NCBI RefSeq assembly: GCF_018131225.1
Contig: NZ_JAFCMM010000001.1
Location: 2,942,501 to 2,996,071 of the forward strand
DNA: 53,571 nt
DNA from: Bradyrhizobium sp. U87765 SZCCT0048
GTDB lineage: Bacteria; Pseudomonadota; Alphaproteobacteria; Rhizobiales; Xanthobacteraceae
Direction of reading: 5' to 3'
Shown here: piece after piece, positions 38,123 to 45,292 of the stretch
Position numbering within the stretch: the stretch's first letter is position 1
How the letters are laid out: each line of letters begins with the position of its first letter
Notes under the pieces: model-generated
Told to the model about the DNA's origin: nothing
The model's database searches: none
What the model saw: only the letters and a program-made list of their open reading frames with translations
Translations under genes and position numbers: made by a program

Positions 38123-39280
38123 TCAAGATGAAAGGGAAGCCGGCGACGACACGGCCGCGTCGTCATCGTTGGGCGGCGGATCGAGCCAGAGGCCGATCTC
38201 CGGCATGTCGATCGCCAGCGTCGCGGTATCGGTGTCGAGGCCGCTGATGCCGAGCCGGCGCAAACCGGCGGCAACCTGGATGTCATGGATCTCGGTGCAG
38301 CCGCCGGTGTAACGCAGCGTGCCCACCACCTGTCCGCTCGACAGTTCGATCGCCACCACGCCACAGATCAGCTCGCGACCGCTGCGCTCGACCGGTAGGC
38401 CCTCGAACGGCAGACTGCCGCGCATCAGCGACAGGCCAACGAACAGGTAGCCGCCATGCACGGCCACGCCCCGCGCGAATCCTGGCAGTGTCACGATCGG
38501 CGTGCGTGCGCCGTTCGCGCGATTGATCCGCAGCAGCGTGCCGGTCCCGGCCTCAAGAATATAAAGGTCGTCGCCGATCAGCCGCGGCGAATGCGGCATG
38601 CACAAACCCGTGGCGAGCACGCGCCCGCTCGGCACCTCCATCAGCACGCCGCCGTCGAGTCGGCGCTCGGTCCAGCCGCGCGGCGTATCGGTGGTGCCGA
38701 GCGCGGTGGCATAGCGCACCTCCCCGTCCACCACCGCCATGCCGTTGAGATGGCAGCGGTCACCGGGACGAATCTCGCTGATCCAGGATGGCTGCCACAC
38801 CGGCACGAAGCTGTGAAAGCCGTCGATCCGGCAGATGCAGGAATAAGCGGTGTTGACCGCCAGAATGCCGCTGGCATCGAACACCATGTCGTGCAGCTTG
38901 CATTCGCCGGTGAGATAGCGCGCCCGCGGCACGAAGTAGCCATCGAAGACGCCGGGAAACTTGGGCAGAGCCCGCGCCAGCTTGCGGATGTTGGTCATCA
39001 CGACCACCTCGGTGCGCGCTGCGACCGCGAGCCGATCGCCGTCGAGCGCCAGCCCCATCGCCGCGGGAAAGCGCGCGAACATCTGCAGCGGACGCCCCTC
39101 GCCGAGGCTGGAGAACGTCATCACCGTGCTCGACTGATAATTGGTGATCACCAGCGAGCAGCCGAGCCGCTCCAGCAGAGCCACGAACGACGGCGTCACC
39201 TGATAGTCGATCGCCTCGGCCGGGTTCACGTCCTCGGCGACAGCTTCACTCTTTCGGGTCACGGAGGGCACGGCGTTCAT
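38123..39280 (-). CDS. TIGR03032/DUF4915-like protein
   Basis: The 385-residue product shows the hallmarks of the TIGR03032 (DUF4915) family: an N-terminal SLVITNYQSSTVM-type strand, VNTAYSCICRIDGFHSFVPV, RCHLNGMAVVDGEVRYATAL, GLCMPHSPRLIGDDLYILEA and FARGVAVHGGYLFVGLSL. The repeated strand-turn patterns suggest a beta-propeller. No signal peptide is evident, so it is likely cytoplasmic unless exported by another route. The function is unknown; I recall members near large repeat proteins. The ATG at 39280 is chosen, but ATG 39295 and TTG 39304 are possible. Its stop lies about 50 bases before the haemagglutinin start, so the two are probably co-transcribed. A 275-base gap separates it from fecR and may hold its promoter. 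Confidence 0.82.
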   Translation of the reverse strand: MNAVPSVTRKSEAVAEDVNPAEAIDYQVTPSFVALLERLGCSLVITNYQSSTVMTFSSLGEGRPLQMFARFPAAMGLALDGDRLAVAARTEVVVMTNIRKLARALPKFPGVFDGYFVPRARYLTGECKLHDMVFDASGILAVNTAYSCICRIDGFHSFVPVWQPSWISEIRPGDRCHLNGMAVVDGEVRYATALGTTDTPRGWTERRLDGGVLMEVPSGRVLATGLCMPHSPRLIGDDLYILEAGTGTLLRINRANGARTPIVTLPGFARGVAVHGGYLFVGLSLMRGSLPFEGLPVERSGRELICGVVAIELSSGQVVGTLRYTGGCTEIHDIQVAAGLRRLGISGLDTDTATLAIDMPEIGLWLDPPPNDDDAAVSSPASLSS

Positions 39281-39555
39281 GCCCCGGCGCCCCATCCGAA
39301 GCAACGATCAGAGCCACACGTCGGGCGCGTCGCCCTGCACGGCCGGACAGCCCCCAGGCCGCGACGCTGCAACCGACGCGAGCGCCTCACACGCAAGGTT
39401 GCATTCACAAGCGGCATAACGCGTCCTTTCAGCAATTCCGCGTGCGCGACGCACGCCTCAATGCTGAGACACCGCAAGAGCTGCAAAGCCTCACAGGAGT
39501 TTTGTGAAAGTTCGATGTCGCCGCGGGAACCAGCTCGCGGGGATCGCGTGCGCCG

Positions 39556-40563
39556 TTACGACAGCAGCACGACCCCGCCCGGCAGCGCGCGCCGACGCAC
39601 GCCGAAGGCCTGCTCGATCTGCGCGAGCGCCTCGTCGGGGCGGTCAATGCGGAAGCGGCCGTTGACAGGCAGGCGCCCCGCGTCCGCGTTGAGCAGGACG
39701 ATGTGTCCGGCACGATAGCGGTTGAGCTCGTCGATGACCTCGGCGAGCGGCTGCATGTTGCAGACGATCAGGCCCTGCTGCCAGGCCGCGACGACGGCGG
39801 GATCGATCGCCGCCACCGGGCGCAGGCCGTCGGCGCCGTAGACGACCTGCTGACGCGATGACAGCGTCACCGCCTGCGCGCCCACCTCGACGCGCACGTC
39901 ATCGGCAAAGCATGTCACGCACACCGTCGCGCCGGTCATGCGGACGTCGAACTTCGCACCGCGCGTCGTGGTGCGGCCGCCGGCGGCGACGACGCGGAAC
40001 AGCCCTTCGCTCTCTGCGCCTGTGGCTCGCGCCTGCTGCGCGAGGTTGAACGAGGCCTCGCCTGCGATCAGCTCCACCGTGCGGGCGTCAGATCCGGCAC
40101 CGACCGACAGGCTGGTGCGGGTGTTCATCTGTACCGAAATGCCTTCGGCGACCGTGACGTGACGCTGCTCGCCGGTGGCGGTGCGATAGTCGGCGCGCAG
40201 CTCGAACACCGACGGCCACAGTCCGAGCGGTGGCCGCACCACCAACACGCCCGCCGCGGACGCCGCGAGCGCACCGCCGATCAGCGCCCGCCGGCCGATG
40301 CGGCGGGAGGCCGTCGCAATCCGCGCGCGATCCGCCGCCGCCCGCTCGTCATCGAGCAGGCTGCGGCCAGCCGGACCGAACGCATCCCAGAACTGGCGCG
40401 CCTCCGACAACGCCGCCGCATGGGCCGGGCTGCGCGCGCACCACTGCCGCAGCGCCGCCGCATCGGCCGTCGTCGCCTCGCCCGAGGTCAGGCGCCGGAC
40501 CCACGCCAGGGCCTCGGCCTGCAAGGCCGCCAGCTCCTCCGTCTGCCCGTCGGTCACCACCAT
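39556..40563 (-). CDS. FecR-family anti-sigma factor
   Basis: The 335-residue product has an N-terminal cytoplasmic DUF4880-type domain (about 10-62) with the WVRRLTSGEAT and W-C-A-R-S-P-A-H segments. It then has a single membrane segment (about 93-110) and a periplasmic FecR domain (about 125-250) with YRTATGEQRHVTVAEG and a GGRTTTRGAKFDV stretch. The C-terminal part (about 270-335), LAEVIDELNRYRAGHIVLLN, resembles the STN-like region of FecR. FecR proteins hold an ECF sigma factor at the membrane and release it when a signal arrives from outside. The ATG at 40563 with GAGAGGG upstream is preferred; the frame is open to 40638. It lies 118 bases after the sigma gene on the same strand. Confidence 0.93.
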   Translation of the reverse strand: MVVTDGQTEELAALQAEALAWVRRLTSGEATTADAAALRQWCARSPAHAAALSEARQFWDAFGPAGRSLLDDERAAADRARIATASRRIGRRALIGGALAASAAGVLVVRPPLGLWPSVFELRADYRTATGEQRHVTVAEGISVQMNTRTSLSVGAGSDARTVELIAGEASFNLAQQARATGAESEGLFRVVAAGGRTTTRGAKFDVRMTGATVCVTCFADDVRVEVGAQAVTLSSRQQVVYGADGLRPVAAIDPAVVAAWQQGLIVCNMQPLAEVIDELNRYRAGHIVLLNADAGRLPVNGRFRIDRPDEALAQIEQAFGVRRRALPGGVVLLS

Positions 40564-40681
40564 CGCCCTCTCGCGTCCACCCCGGCCGTCGCAATCCTGC
40601 CGGCGGAGCGGCTCAAGACCCCTCCGTTGCATAGACACCTGTGGATGCTCAAACCCGCATCAATTTGTTGAAGGATCATCG

Positions 40682-41233
40682 TCAACGCCTCCCGCGGCCC
40701 TGGCGAAAACGGGTGACGCAATATTCCTGCGCCCGGCGCAGCTCCTTTTCCACGAGGCTGACGGAAATCCGAAAGCGCTGCGCGATCGCCTGCCGCGACA
40801 GCCCCTCGAGGCGCGCGGCCAGCAGGATGGCGCGCGGTCGCGGCGGCAGTTCCGCCATGATGCGCTTCAGCCGCTCGATATCCGAGCGGCCCTCGATGAT
40901 GCGCTGGGCGTCCGGCGCGTCGTCGGCGATGTGCAGGAGGTCCTCGACCTCCGCCGCGCCGAGACGGCGGACTTCGGCGCGGCGCTGGTTGAGTGCGATG
41001 TTGAAGGCTGCGCGAAACAGGTAGGCGACGGGATTGCGGACCTTGCCGACCGCCTCGGCGCCATCGAGGCGCAGATAGGTGTCCTGCAGCGCGTCCTCCG
41101 CCCATTCGGTCGAGCCCAGCCGCCGCGCCAGACGCGATTTCAGGTCGCCATAGCGCTCGGTCAGCAGCGCACGCAGCGCGGGGGTGCCATGGCCCGTGCC
41201 GGCCGCATCGGCTTCGTCGCGCTCGTCAGCCAC
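40682..41233 (-). CDS. ECF RNA polymerase sigma factor (FecI-like)
   Basis: The 183-residue product has sigma region 2 (about 23-90, with AEDALQDTYLRL and NPVAYLFRAAFNIALNQRR) and region 4 (about 118-172, with a helix-turn-helix in LSRQAIAQRFRISVSLVEKE). These match the iron-starvation/cell-surface-signalling group of ECF sigma factors. The GTG at 41233 is chosen because it gives the normal length and overlaps the stop of the preceding STN gene by 8 bases; the longer frame upstream is only the antisense of that gene. It should activate its own locus and targets such as the TIGR03032/haemagglutinin genes once released by the FecR-like protein. Regulation of those genes is inferred from position. 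Confidence 0.92.
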   Translation of the reverse strand: MADERDEADAAGTGHGTPALRALLTERYGDLKSRLARRLGSTEWAEDALQDTYLRLDGAEAVGKVRNPVAYLFRAAFNIALNQRRAEVRRLGAAEVEDLLHIADDAPDAQRIIEGRSDIERLKRIMAELPPRPRAILLAARLEGLSRQAIAQRFRISVSLVEKELRRAQEYCVTRFRQGRGRR

Positions 41234-41975
41234 GGCGATGGTTCTCCGTGGCCGTGCAGGCGACGACGCCGCCCGAGGCGCGCGGCAGCAGCACCATGGT
41301 GAAGGGCTGCGCCATCCGTGCCGGCGGCGGCTCGCCGACCGCGACCGCGGTGGCGCCGTCAATGATCTGCGCATCGCGCTGCACGTCGCCGGTCGAACTC
41401 AACAGGCGAACCCGCGTCACCGCGCCATCCGCGCCGACCCACAGGCTGAGCGCGGCGCGGTAGTCGCCGGGCCGCGTCAGCGGCCTGCCGCACAGCGCTT
41501 CGTTGACGCTTTGCTGCAGCAGCGCAGAATAGCGTCGCTCCACGGCGTCCTGCGCCGACAATGCGGCGCGCGCGATCGCGGCGGGCGTCCGCATCAGTCC
41601 CGGATCGTCCGGCGCGACGACGACGACAAAAGCCCCCGCCGAGGTGTACTGGGCAACGAGGCCGCTGTCCCGCAGCAGCAGGTGGAGCGCCTGCTCGGGC
41701 GCGAAGGTGCCGCGGACGGCGTTGGAGATTCGCCCCTCGGCGAGACGTCCATTGTAGACGGCGACGAGACCGGTCGCAGCACTGTAGGCGTCGAGCGCCG
41801 CGGCGAGTGGCTGGGCGGGAATATCGAACGGCGCGGCCGCATCGTGCTGCGCGACGGCGGACCGCATCGCCCCGGACGTCAGCGCGAGCATCAGCCAGAG
41901 GGCCGCCCAGCCGGCACGGCCGCGATTGAAGGCGGGCGGAATGGCCCGACACGGCCGCTCGGATTCGCAACGCAC
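41226..41975 (-). CDS. exported STN-domain protein with TonB-like C-terminus
   Basis: The 249-residue product has an N-terminal signal peptide (hydrophobic about 22-42, likely cleavage after AVA). A secretin/TonB short N-terminal (STN) domain follows at about 50-118, with FDIPAQPLAAALDAYSAATG, YNGRLAEGRISNAVRGTFAPEQAL and LRDSGL. The C-terminal part (about 145-232) resembles a TonB C-terminal domain, with YRAALSLWVGADGAVTRVRL. In normal cell-surface signalling the STN domain is the periplasmic front of a TonB-dependent receptor; here it stands alone without a barrel. The GTG at 41975 with AGGGA 7 bases upstream is chosen; a TTG at 42035 is an alternative without a ribosome-binding site. The sigma gene overlaps its end. 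Confidence 0.82.
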   Translation of the reverse strand: MRCESERPCRAIPPAFNRGRAGWAALWLMLALTSGAMRSAVAQHDAAAPFDIPAQPLAAALDAYSAATGLVAVYNGRLAEGRISNAVRGTFAPEQALHLLLRDSGLVAQYTSAGAFVVVVAPDDPGLMRTPAAIARAALSAQDAVERRYSALLQQSVNEALCGRPLTRPGDYRAALSLWVGADGAVTRVRLLSSTGDVQRDAQIIDGATAVAVGEPPPARMAQPFTMVLLPRASGGVVACTATENHRRG

Positions 41976-42115
41976 GCAGTCTTCCCTGGCGCAGCCGGTC
42001 GCGCGGGATCCATTCCCCTCGCCGCAAGCCGGCAAACGGCGCGGACACTAGTCCCCCGTCGACGACAGAATCGTGACAATGCCGTTCACGGGCGTCTGCG
42101 GTGGGTTGTCACCTT

Positions 42116-42128
42116 GGACAATTTGTCC
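42116..42128. promoter_or_regulatory. palindrome GGACAA-T-TTGTCC between divergent genes
   Basis: A perfect 6-bp-arm palindrome with one central base lies in the spacer between the STN gene (minus) and the DUF2867 gene (plus). It could be an operator for either gene. No known regulator consensus was recognised. Confidence 0.3.
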
Positions 42129-42226
42129 GGCGCGCGCCCCGCCAGGGTTGCTACGATCGGCAAACCCCGGTCCGGACGCGCGCGGCATGTCGCGGCGCTC
42201 CCCCGGCCGGTGCGAGGAGAGAGATC

Positions 42227-42697
42227 ATGAAGGTGCAGCCCGTATCTCCTGATCCCCGACATGCGGCGCTGCTGCAGGGCGCCGATTTCGCCGATGCCTA
42301 CCGCATCGACGCCGTCGATCCGCAGCTCGACGCCTTCACCGTCGCACGGCGCGCCACGCAGCCGCTGCCGTGGGTCGCGGCGCTGCTGGCGCTGCGCAAC
42401 CTCCTCGTGTCGCCGTTCGGGCTCAAGCATGGCCGCGAGCCGCTGCCTGAGAGCATGACCCGCCTCGGCATCTTCCCCGTGCTCAGCGAAGCACCCGACC
42501 GGGTCGTGCTCGGAATCGACGACCGGCATCTCGATTTTCGCCTGGTGATCGAGGCCCCCGGCACTGGCGAGGTCACCGGAACCACTCTCGTGCGCACCCA
42601 CAACCGACTCGGTCGCGCCTATCTGTGCCTGGTGCTGCCGTTCCACCGCCTGATCGTGCCGCGGATGATGCGGCAAATCGGCTCGCCAACCCCCTGA
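42227..42697 (+). CDS. DUF2867 family protein
   Basis: The 156-residue product has the features I associate with DUF2867. These are an N-terminal ALLQGADFADAYRIDAVDP, the central WVAALLALRNLLVSPFGL amphipathic or membrane-like helix, GIFPVLSEAPDRVVLGIDDRHLDFR, and a C-terminal THNRLGRAYLCLVLPFHRLIV. The function is unknown. The ATG at 42227 has a strong ribosome-binding site (AGGAGAG). The frame is open further upstream but without signals. It marks the end of the accessory block; the rpmG promoter follows. Confidence 0.78.
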   Translation: MKVQPVSPDPRHAALLQGADFADAYRIDAVDPQLDAFTVARRATQPLPWVAALLALRNLLVSPFGLKHGREPLPESMTRLGIFPVLSEAPDRVVLGIDDRHLDFRLVIEAPGTGEVTGTTLVRTHNRLGRAYLCLVLPFHRLIVPRMMRQIGSPTP

Positions 42698-42774
42698 ATC
42701 CGCCGCAGAATCCGCCCCCGCGCCGGTTCCCCGTCATGGCGGCCGGGAAAGACCGCGATTTTATTGCCAAAAGC

Positions 42775-42802
42775 TTGACTTTGCGGCGTTCCCGGCTAGT
42801 TT
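42775..42802 (+). promoter_or_regulatory. sigma-70-type promoter of rpmG
   Basis: TTGACT at 42775-42780 and TAGTTT at 42797-42802 are spaced by 16 bases, about 70 bases before the rpmG start. Transcription would begin near 42809, just before a terminator-like hairpin. Confidence 0.6.
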
Positions 42803-42813
42803 GCCGCCCAAAC

Positions 42814-42849
42814 GCGGGTCCGGCGTGGCTGGCCCGCTTTTCGCTTTTT
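42814..42849 (+). promoter_or_regulatory. terminator-like hairpin in the rpmG leader
   Basis: GCGGGTC at 42814-42820 can pair with GGCCCGC at 42831-42837 (7 bp, one G-T pair). It is followed by TTTTCGCTTTTT. It sits between the predicted promoter and the rpmG ATG, so it could act as an attenuator of rpmG or, less likely, as the terminator of the DUF2867 gene. Confidence 0.5.
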
Positions 42850-42871
42850 CAGAACACCCGAGGGTTTCGCC

Positions 42872-43039
42872 ATGGCCAAAGCGGTCACGATCAAGGTCAA
42901 GCTGGTTTCCAGCGCCGACACCGGCTTCTATTACGTGGCCAAGAAGAACTCGCGCACGATGACCGACAAGCTCGTCAAGAAGAAGTACGATCCGGTCGCC
43001 AAGAAGCACGTCGAGTTCCGGGAAGCCAAGATCAAGTAA
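42872..43039 (+). CDS. rpmG: 50S ribosomal protein bL33
   Basis: The 55-residue product begins [20 protein letters not shown] and ends [12 protein letters not shown], the typical bL33 pattern with Y-Y-V-A-K-K-N-S-R and K-Y-D-P. The four zinc-binding cysteines found in some L33 variants are absent, so this is the Cys-minus form. It is a component of the large ribosomal subunit near the E site. A clear promoter and a terminator-like hairpin precede it, and a strong intrinsic terminator follows, so it is a single-gene unit. AGGG lies about 11 bases before the ATG. Confidence 0.96.
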   Translation: MAKAVTIKVKLVSSADTGFYYVAKKNSRTMTDKLVKKKYDPVAKKHVEFREAKIK

Positions 43040-43099
43040 GAGTTCAAGGAAGCGGTCGCGGATCGCGCCTCCGGCGCGAGCCATCCGCCGATCGATGGG

Positions 43100-43127
43100 A
43101 CGGGGCCTTGCGGCCCCGTTTTTATTT
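43100..43127 (+). terminator. Rho-independent terminator of rpmG
   Basis: ACGGGGCC at 43100-43107 and GGCCCCGT at 43112-43119 form a perfect 8-bp stem with loop TTGC. TTTTATTTT follows directly. This is a strong intrinsic terminator reading to the right. Confidence 0.92.
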
Positions 43128-43181
43128 TGGCGCTGTTTTATTTGGCCCTGGTTCGTTTGGGCGTCAGCGCCGCCCCTGCCC

Positions 43182-44426
43182 TCAGCTGCGCCCCGCCGCC
43201 ACGAGCGGCGGCTCCGACGGGCGCACCAGCGCAAACGCCACCTGCACGACGCCGGCGGTCAGCCCCAGCGCGAGGCCAAGCTGCCAGGCCAGCGTGTACG
43301 ATCCCAGCATGTCGTAGATGACGCCGCCGCCATAGGCGCCGAGGAAGCTGCCGATCTGGTGGTTCATGAAGGCGACGCCCTGGATCATCGCCTGCCAGCG
43401 CAGCCCGAACATCTCGGCCACTGATCCGGCGACCAGCGGGCTGACGCCGAGCCACAGGAAGCCCATCATCGCGGCGAACGCCAGCGTGCTGCCAGCCGTC
43501 GGCGGCGACATGAAATACCACGCCAGCACCAGCGAGCGCCCGACATAAATCAGGCCGAGCAGCATCAGCTTGTTCCAGCGCCCGCCGGCCCAGCCGAAGA
43601 ACAGGCTGCCGAGCACGTTGAAGCCGCCGATGACCCCGAGCGCCTGCGCGCTCAGCATCGGGTCCATGCCGCAGAACTGCAGATAGGACGGCAGGTGCGT
43701 GGTGATGAAAACCAGCTGCATGCCGCAGACGAAATAGGCCGACATCATCACCAGGAACGAGGCATTGCCGAGCGCGCCGCGCAGCGCCGCTCCCGCCGAC
43801 ACGTCGCCAATCTCAGCGCCTGCGGCGCGCGGCAGCGGCACGCGATCGATCCTGCCCGCAAACCATGCCGCCGGAATCAGCGCCAGCGAAAGAACGACGA
43901 AACCGATCAGCCCGATGCGCCAGCCCTGGGTCTGGTTGAGGATCTGGCCGAGCGGCGCCGCCATCAGCGCACCGAGCGAGCCCGCCCCGGAGACGAGGCC
44001 CAGCACCGTGCTGCGCACCGCCGGCGGCGTCGCCCGTGTCGCCACCGACATCGCGATCGCCGACGCGGTGCAGGCCAGCGAGACGCCGATCAGCACGCCG
44101 GCGCCGAGCATGATCGTGACGAGGCCGTGCGACGCCGCCATCAGCGCCAGCCCCGCGATGTAGAACAGCGCGCCGGCGATCATGATCGGCCGAAACCCGT
44201 AGCGGACGGTGAGCGCGCCGGCCGGCGGCTGCAGAAAACCCCACGCGAGGTTCTGCACCGCGATCGCCAGCGTGAAGTCCGACACCGAAATGCCGATGTC
44301 ATGGGTGAGCGACTGCATGAAGATGCCGAGGCTCTGGCGCAGCCCCATGCTGAGGCTCAGCATCAGCGAGGCGCCGATCAGGATGGGAAGCGCGGGGCGC
44401 AGGGTTCGCAGCATGGCCGACGGCAT
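43182..44426 (-). CDS. MFS transporter
   Basis: The 414-residue product has about twelve hydrophobic segments and major-facilitator features. These are the A-motif-like segment after helix 2 (LTVRYGFRPIM) and symmetrical halves separated by a hydrophilic loop around residues 190-210. It looks like the monocarboxylate/oxalate-formate-type group, but the substrate cannot be assigned. The ATG at 44426 has GGGAG 10 bases upstream. It is divergent from a TetR-family gene, and the shared 160-base spacer holds two matching operators, which suggests that the TetR protein represses this exporter or importer. It converges on rpmG. Confidence 0.9.
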   Translation of the reverse strand: MPSAMLRTLRPALPILIGASLMLSLSMGLRQSLGIFMQSLTHDIGISVSDFTLAIAVQNLAWGFLQPPAGALTVRYGFRPIMIAGALFYIAGLALMAASHGLVTIMLGAGVLIGVSLACTASAIAMSVATRATPPAVRSTVLGLVSGAGSLGALMAAPLGQILNQTQGWRIGLIGFVVLSLALIPAAWFAGRIDRVPLPRAAGAEIGDVSAGAALRGALGNASFLVMMSAYFVCGMQLVFITTHLPSYLQFCGMDPMLSAQALGVIGGFNVLGSLFFGWAGGRWNKLMLLGLIYVGRSLVLAWYFMSPPTAGSTLAFAAMMGFLWLGVSPLVAGSVAEMFGLRWQAMIQGVAFMNHQIGSFLGAYGGGVIYDMLGSYTLAWQLGLALGLTAGVVQVAFALVRPSEPPLVAAGRS

Positions 44427-44516
44427 GGTTCTCGTTCTCCCGAGCTCTTGTTGTTGTGCCCACGCGACCCGATACAGTCCGCGGCCTCCCCCAGCCGCGA
44501 CATTCGCGCGGCTTGA

Positions 44517-44534
44517 TTACACAGATCGGTGTAA
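44517..44534. promoter_or_regulatory. TetR operator 1
   Basis: TTACACAGATCGGTGTAA is an inverted repeat with TTACAC/GTGTAA arms and a 6-base centre. It shares the pattern ACACAG-RTC-KGTGT with the second site at 44572. It lies in the divergent spacer, closer to the MFS promoter region. Confidence 0.7.
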
Positions 44535-44571
44535 TTAGATTGGGGCGCGCCCCGATCGTCAAGGAAAAACT

Positions 44572-44585
44572 ACACAGGTCTGTGT
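44572..44585. promoter_or_regulatory. TetR operator 2, abutting the tetR start
   Basis: ACACAGGTCTGTGT is a perfect palindrome with 6-bp arms (ACACAG/CTGTGT). It ends one base before the TetR ATG at 44587 and 38 bases from operator 1. Binding there would block the gene's own expression. Confidence 0.7.
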
Positions 44586-44586
44586 C

Positions 44587-45258
44587 ATGCCGCTCACCCC
44601 TGCACGTCCCGCAGCTCCCGGTCAGGCCATGAAGGAGCGCATCCTCGCTGCCGCCGACCGCCTGTTCTACCTGCAGGGCATTCGCGCGATCGGCGTCGAC
44701 ACCGTCGCGGCCGAAGTCGGCATCAGCAAGCGCACGCTGTACAACCACTTTCCGTCGAAGGATGCGCTGGTCGCGGCCTATCTGTCGCGCCGCTCCGTGC
44801 CGGTGCCGCCCTCGGACAAGTCGCCGCTCGATCAGTTGCTCGGCGCGTTCGACCGCCTCGCGCGCGCCTCCGGCCGGGCAGACTATCGCGGCTGCCCGTT
44901 CGTCAACGCGGTCGCCGAACTGGGCAACGAGGACCATACCGCGCGACGCATCGCCCTCGATTTCAAGGAAAGCCGGCGGCTGTGGGTGCGCGGCCTCCTC
45001 ATCCAGCTCGGCGCCGCCGATGCCGATGCGCTCGCTACCCAGATCGTGGTGCTGATCGACGGCGCGATCACCACCGACCTCGTGCGGCGGGATCCGGCGA
45101 TGGCGCAGGCGGCGAAGGCCGCGGCGCAGGTGCTGCTGCGCAATGCCGGCGTGCGCGTCGATGCGCCCGCCGCGATGGCGCGGCAGGTGGCGCGCGCCGC
45201 GGCCACTCCGCGCAAGGCGGCGCGTCTCGGGCGCGCATCGCGCGGTCACGCGAGCTGA
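44587..45258 (+). CDS. TetR-family transcriptional regulator
   Basis: The 223-residue product has an N-terminal TetR helix-turn-helix domain, ILAAADRLFYLQGIRAIGVD followed by VGISKRTLYNHFPSKDALV (about 18-62). The C-terminal domain carries the segment RGCPFVNAVAELGN, common in TetR proteins of the AcrR/YcdC type. The last 25 residues are Arg/Ala-rich and variable. The ATG at 44587 lies directly after operator 2 and has only a weak AGG upstream; an in-frame ATG at 44629 would also keep the DNA-binding domain. It probably represses itself and the divergent MFS gene. The effector is unknown. Confidence 0.88.
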   Translation: MPLTPARPAAPGQAMKERILAAADRLFYLQGIRAIGVDTVAAEVGISKRTLYNHFPSKDALVAAYLSRRSVPVPPSDKSPLDQLLGAFDRLARASGRADYRGCPFVNAVAELGNEDHTARRIALDFKESRRLWVRGLLIQLGAADADALATQIVVLIDGAITTDLVRRDPAMAQAAKAAAQVLLRNAGVRVDAPAAMARQVARAAATPRKAARLGRASRGHAS

Positions 45259-45292
45259 ACGACGAACCTGCCGGGGAAGGTGTTTGCGCCGC

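Noticed and set aside
38073..38126. TTG at 38126 as start of the haemagglutinin
   Set aside because: It overlaps the stop of the TIGR03032-like gene, but the ATG at 38072 has a proper ribosome-binding site and gives a normal signal peptide.
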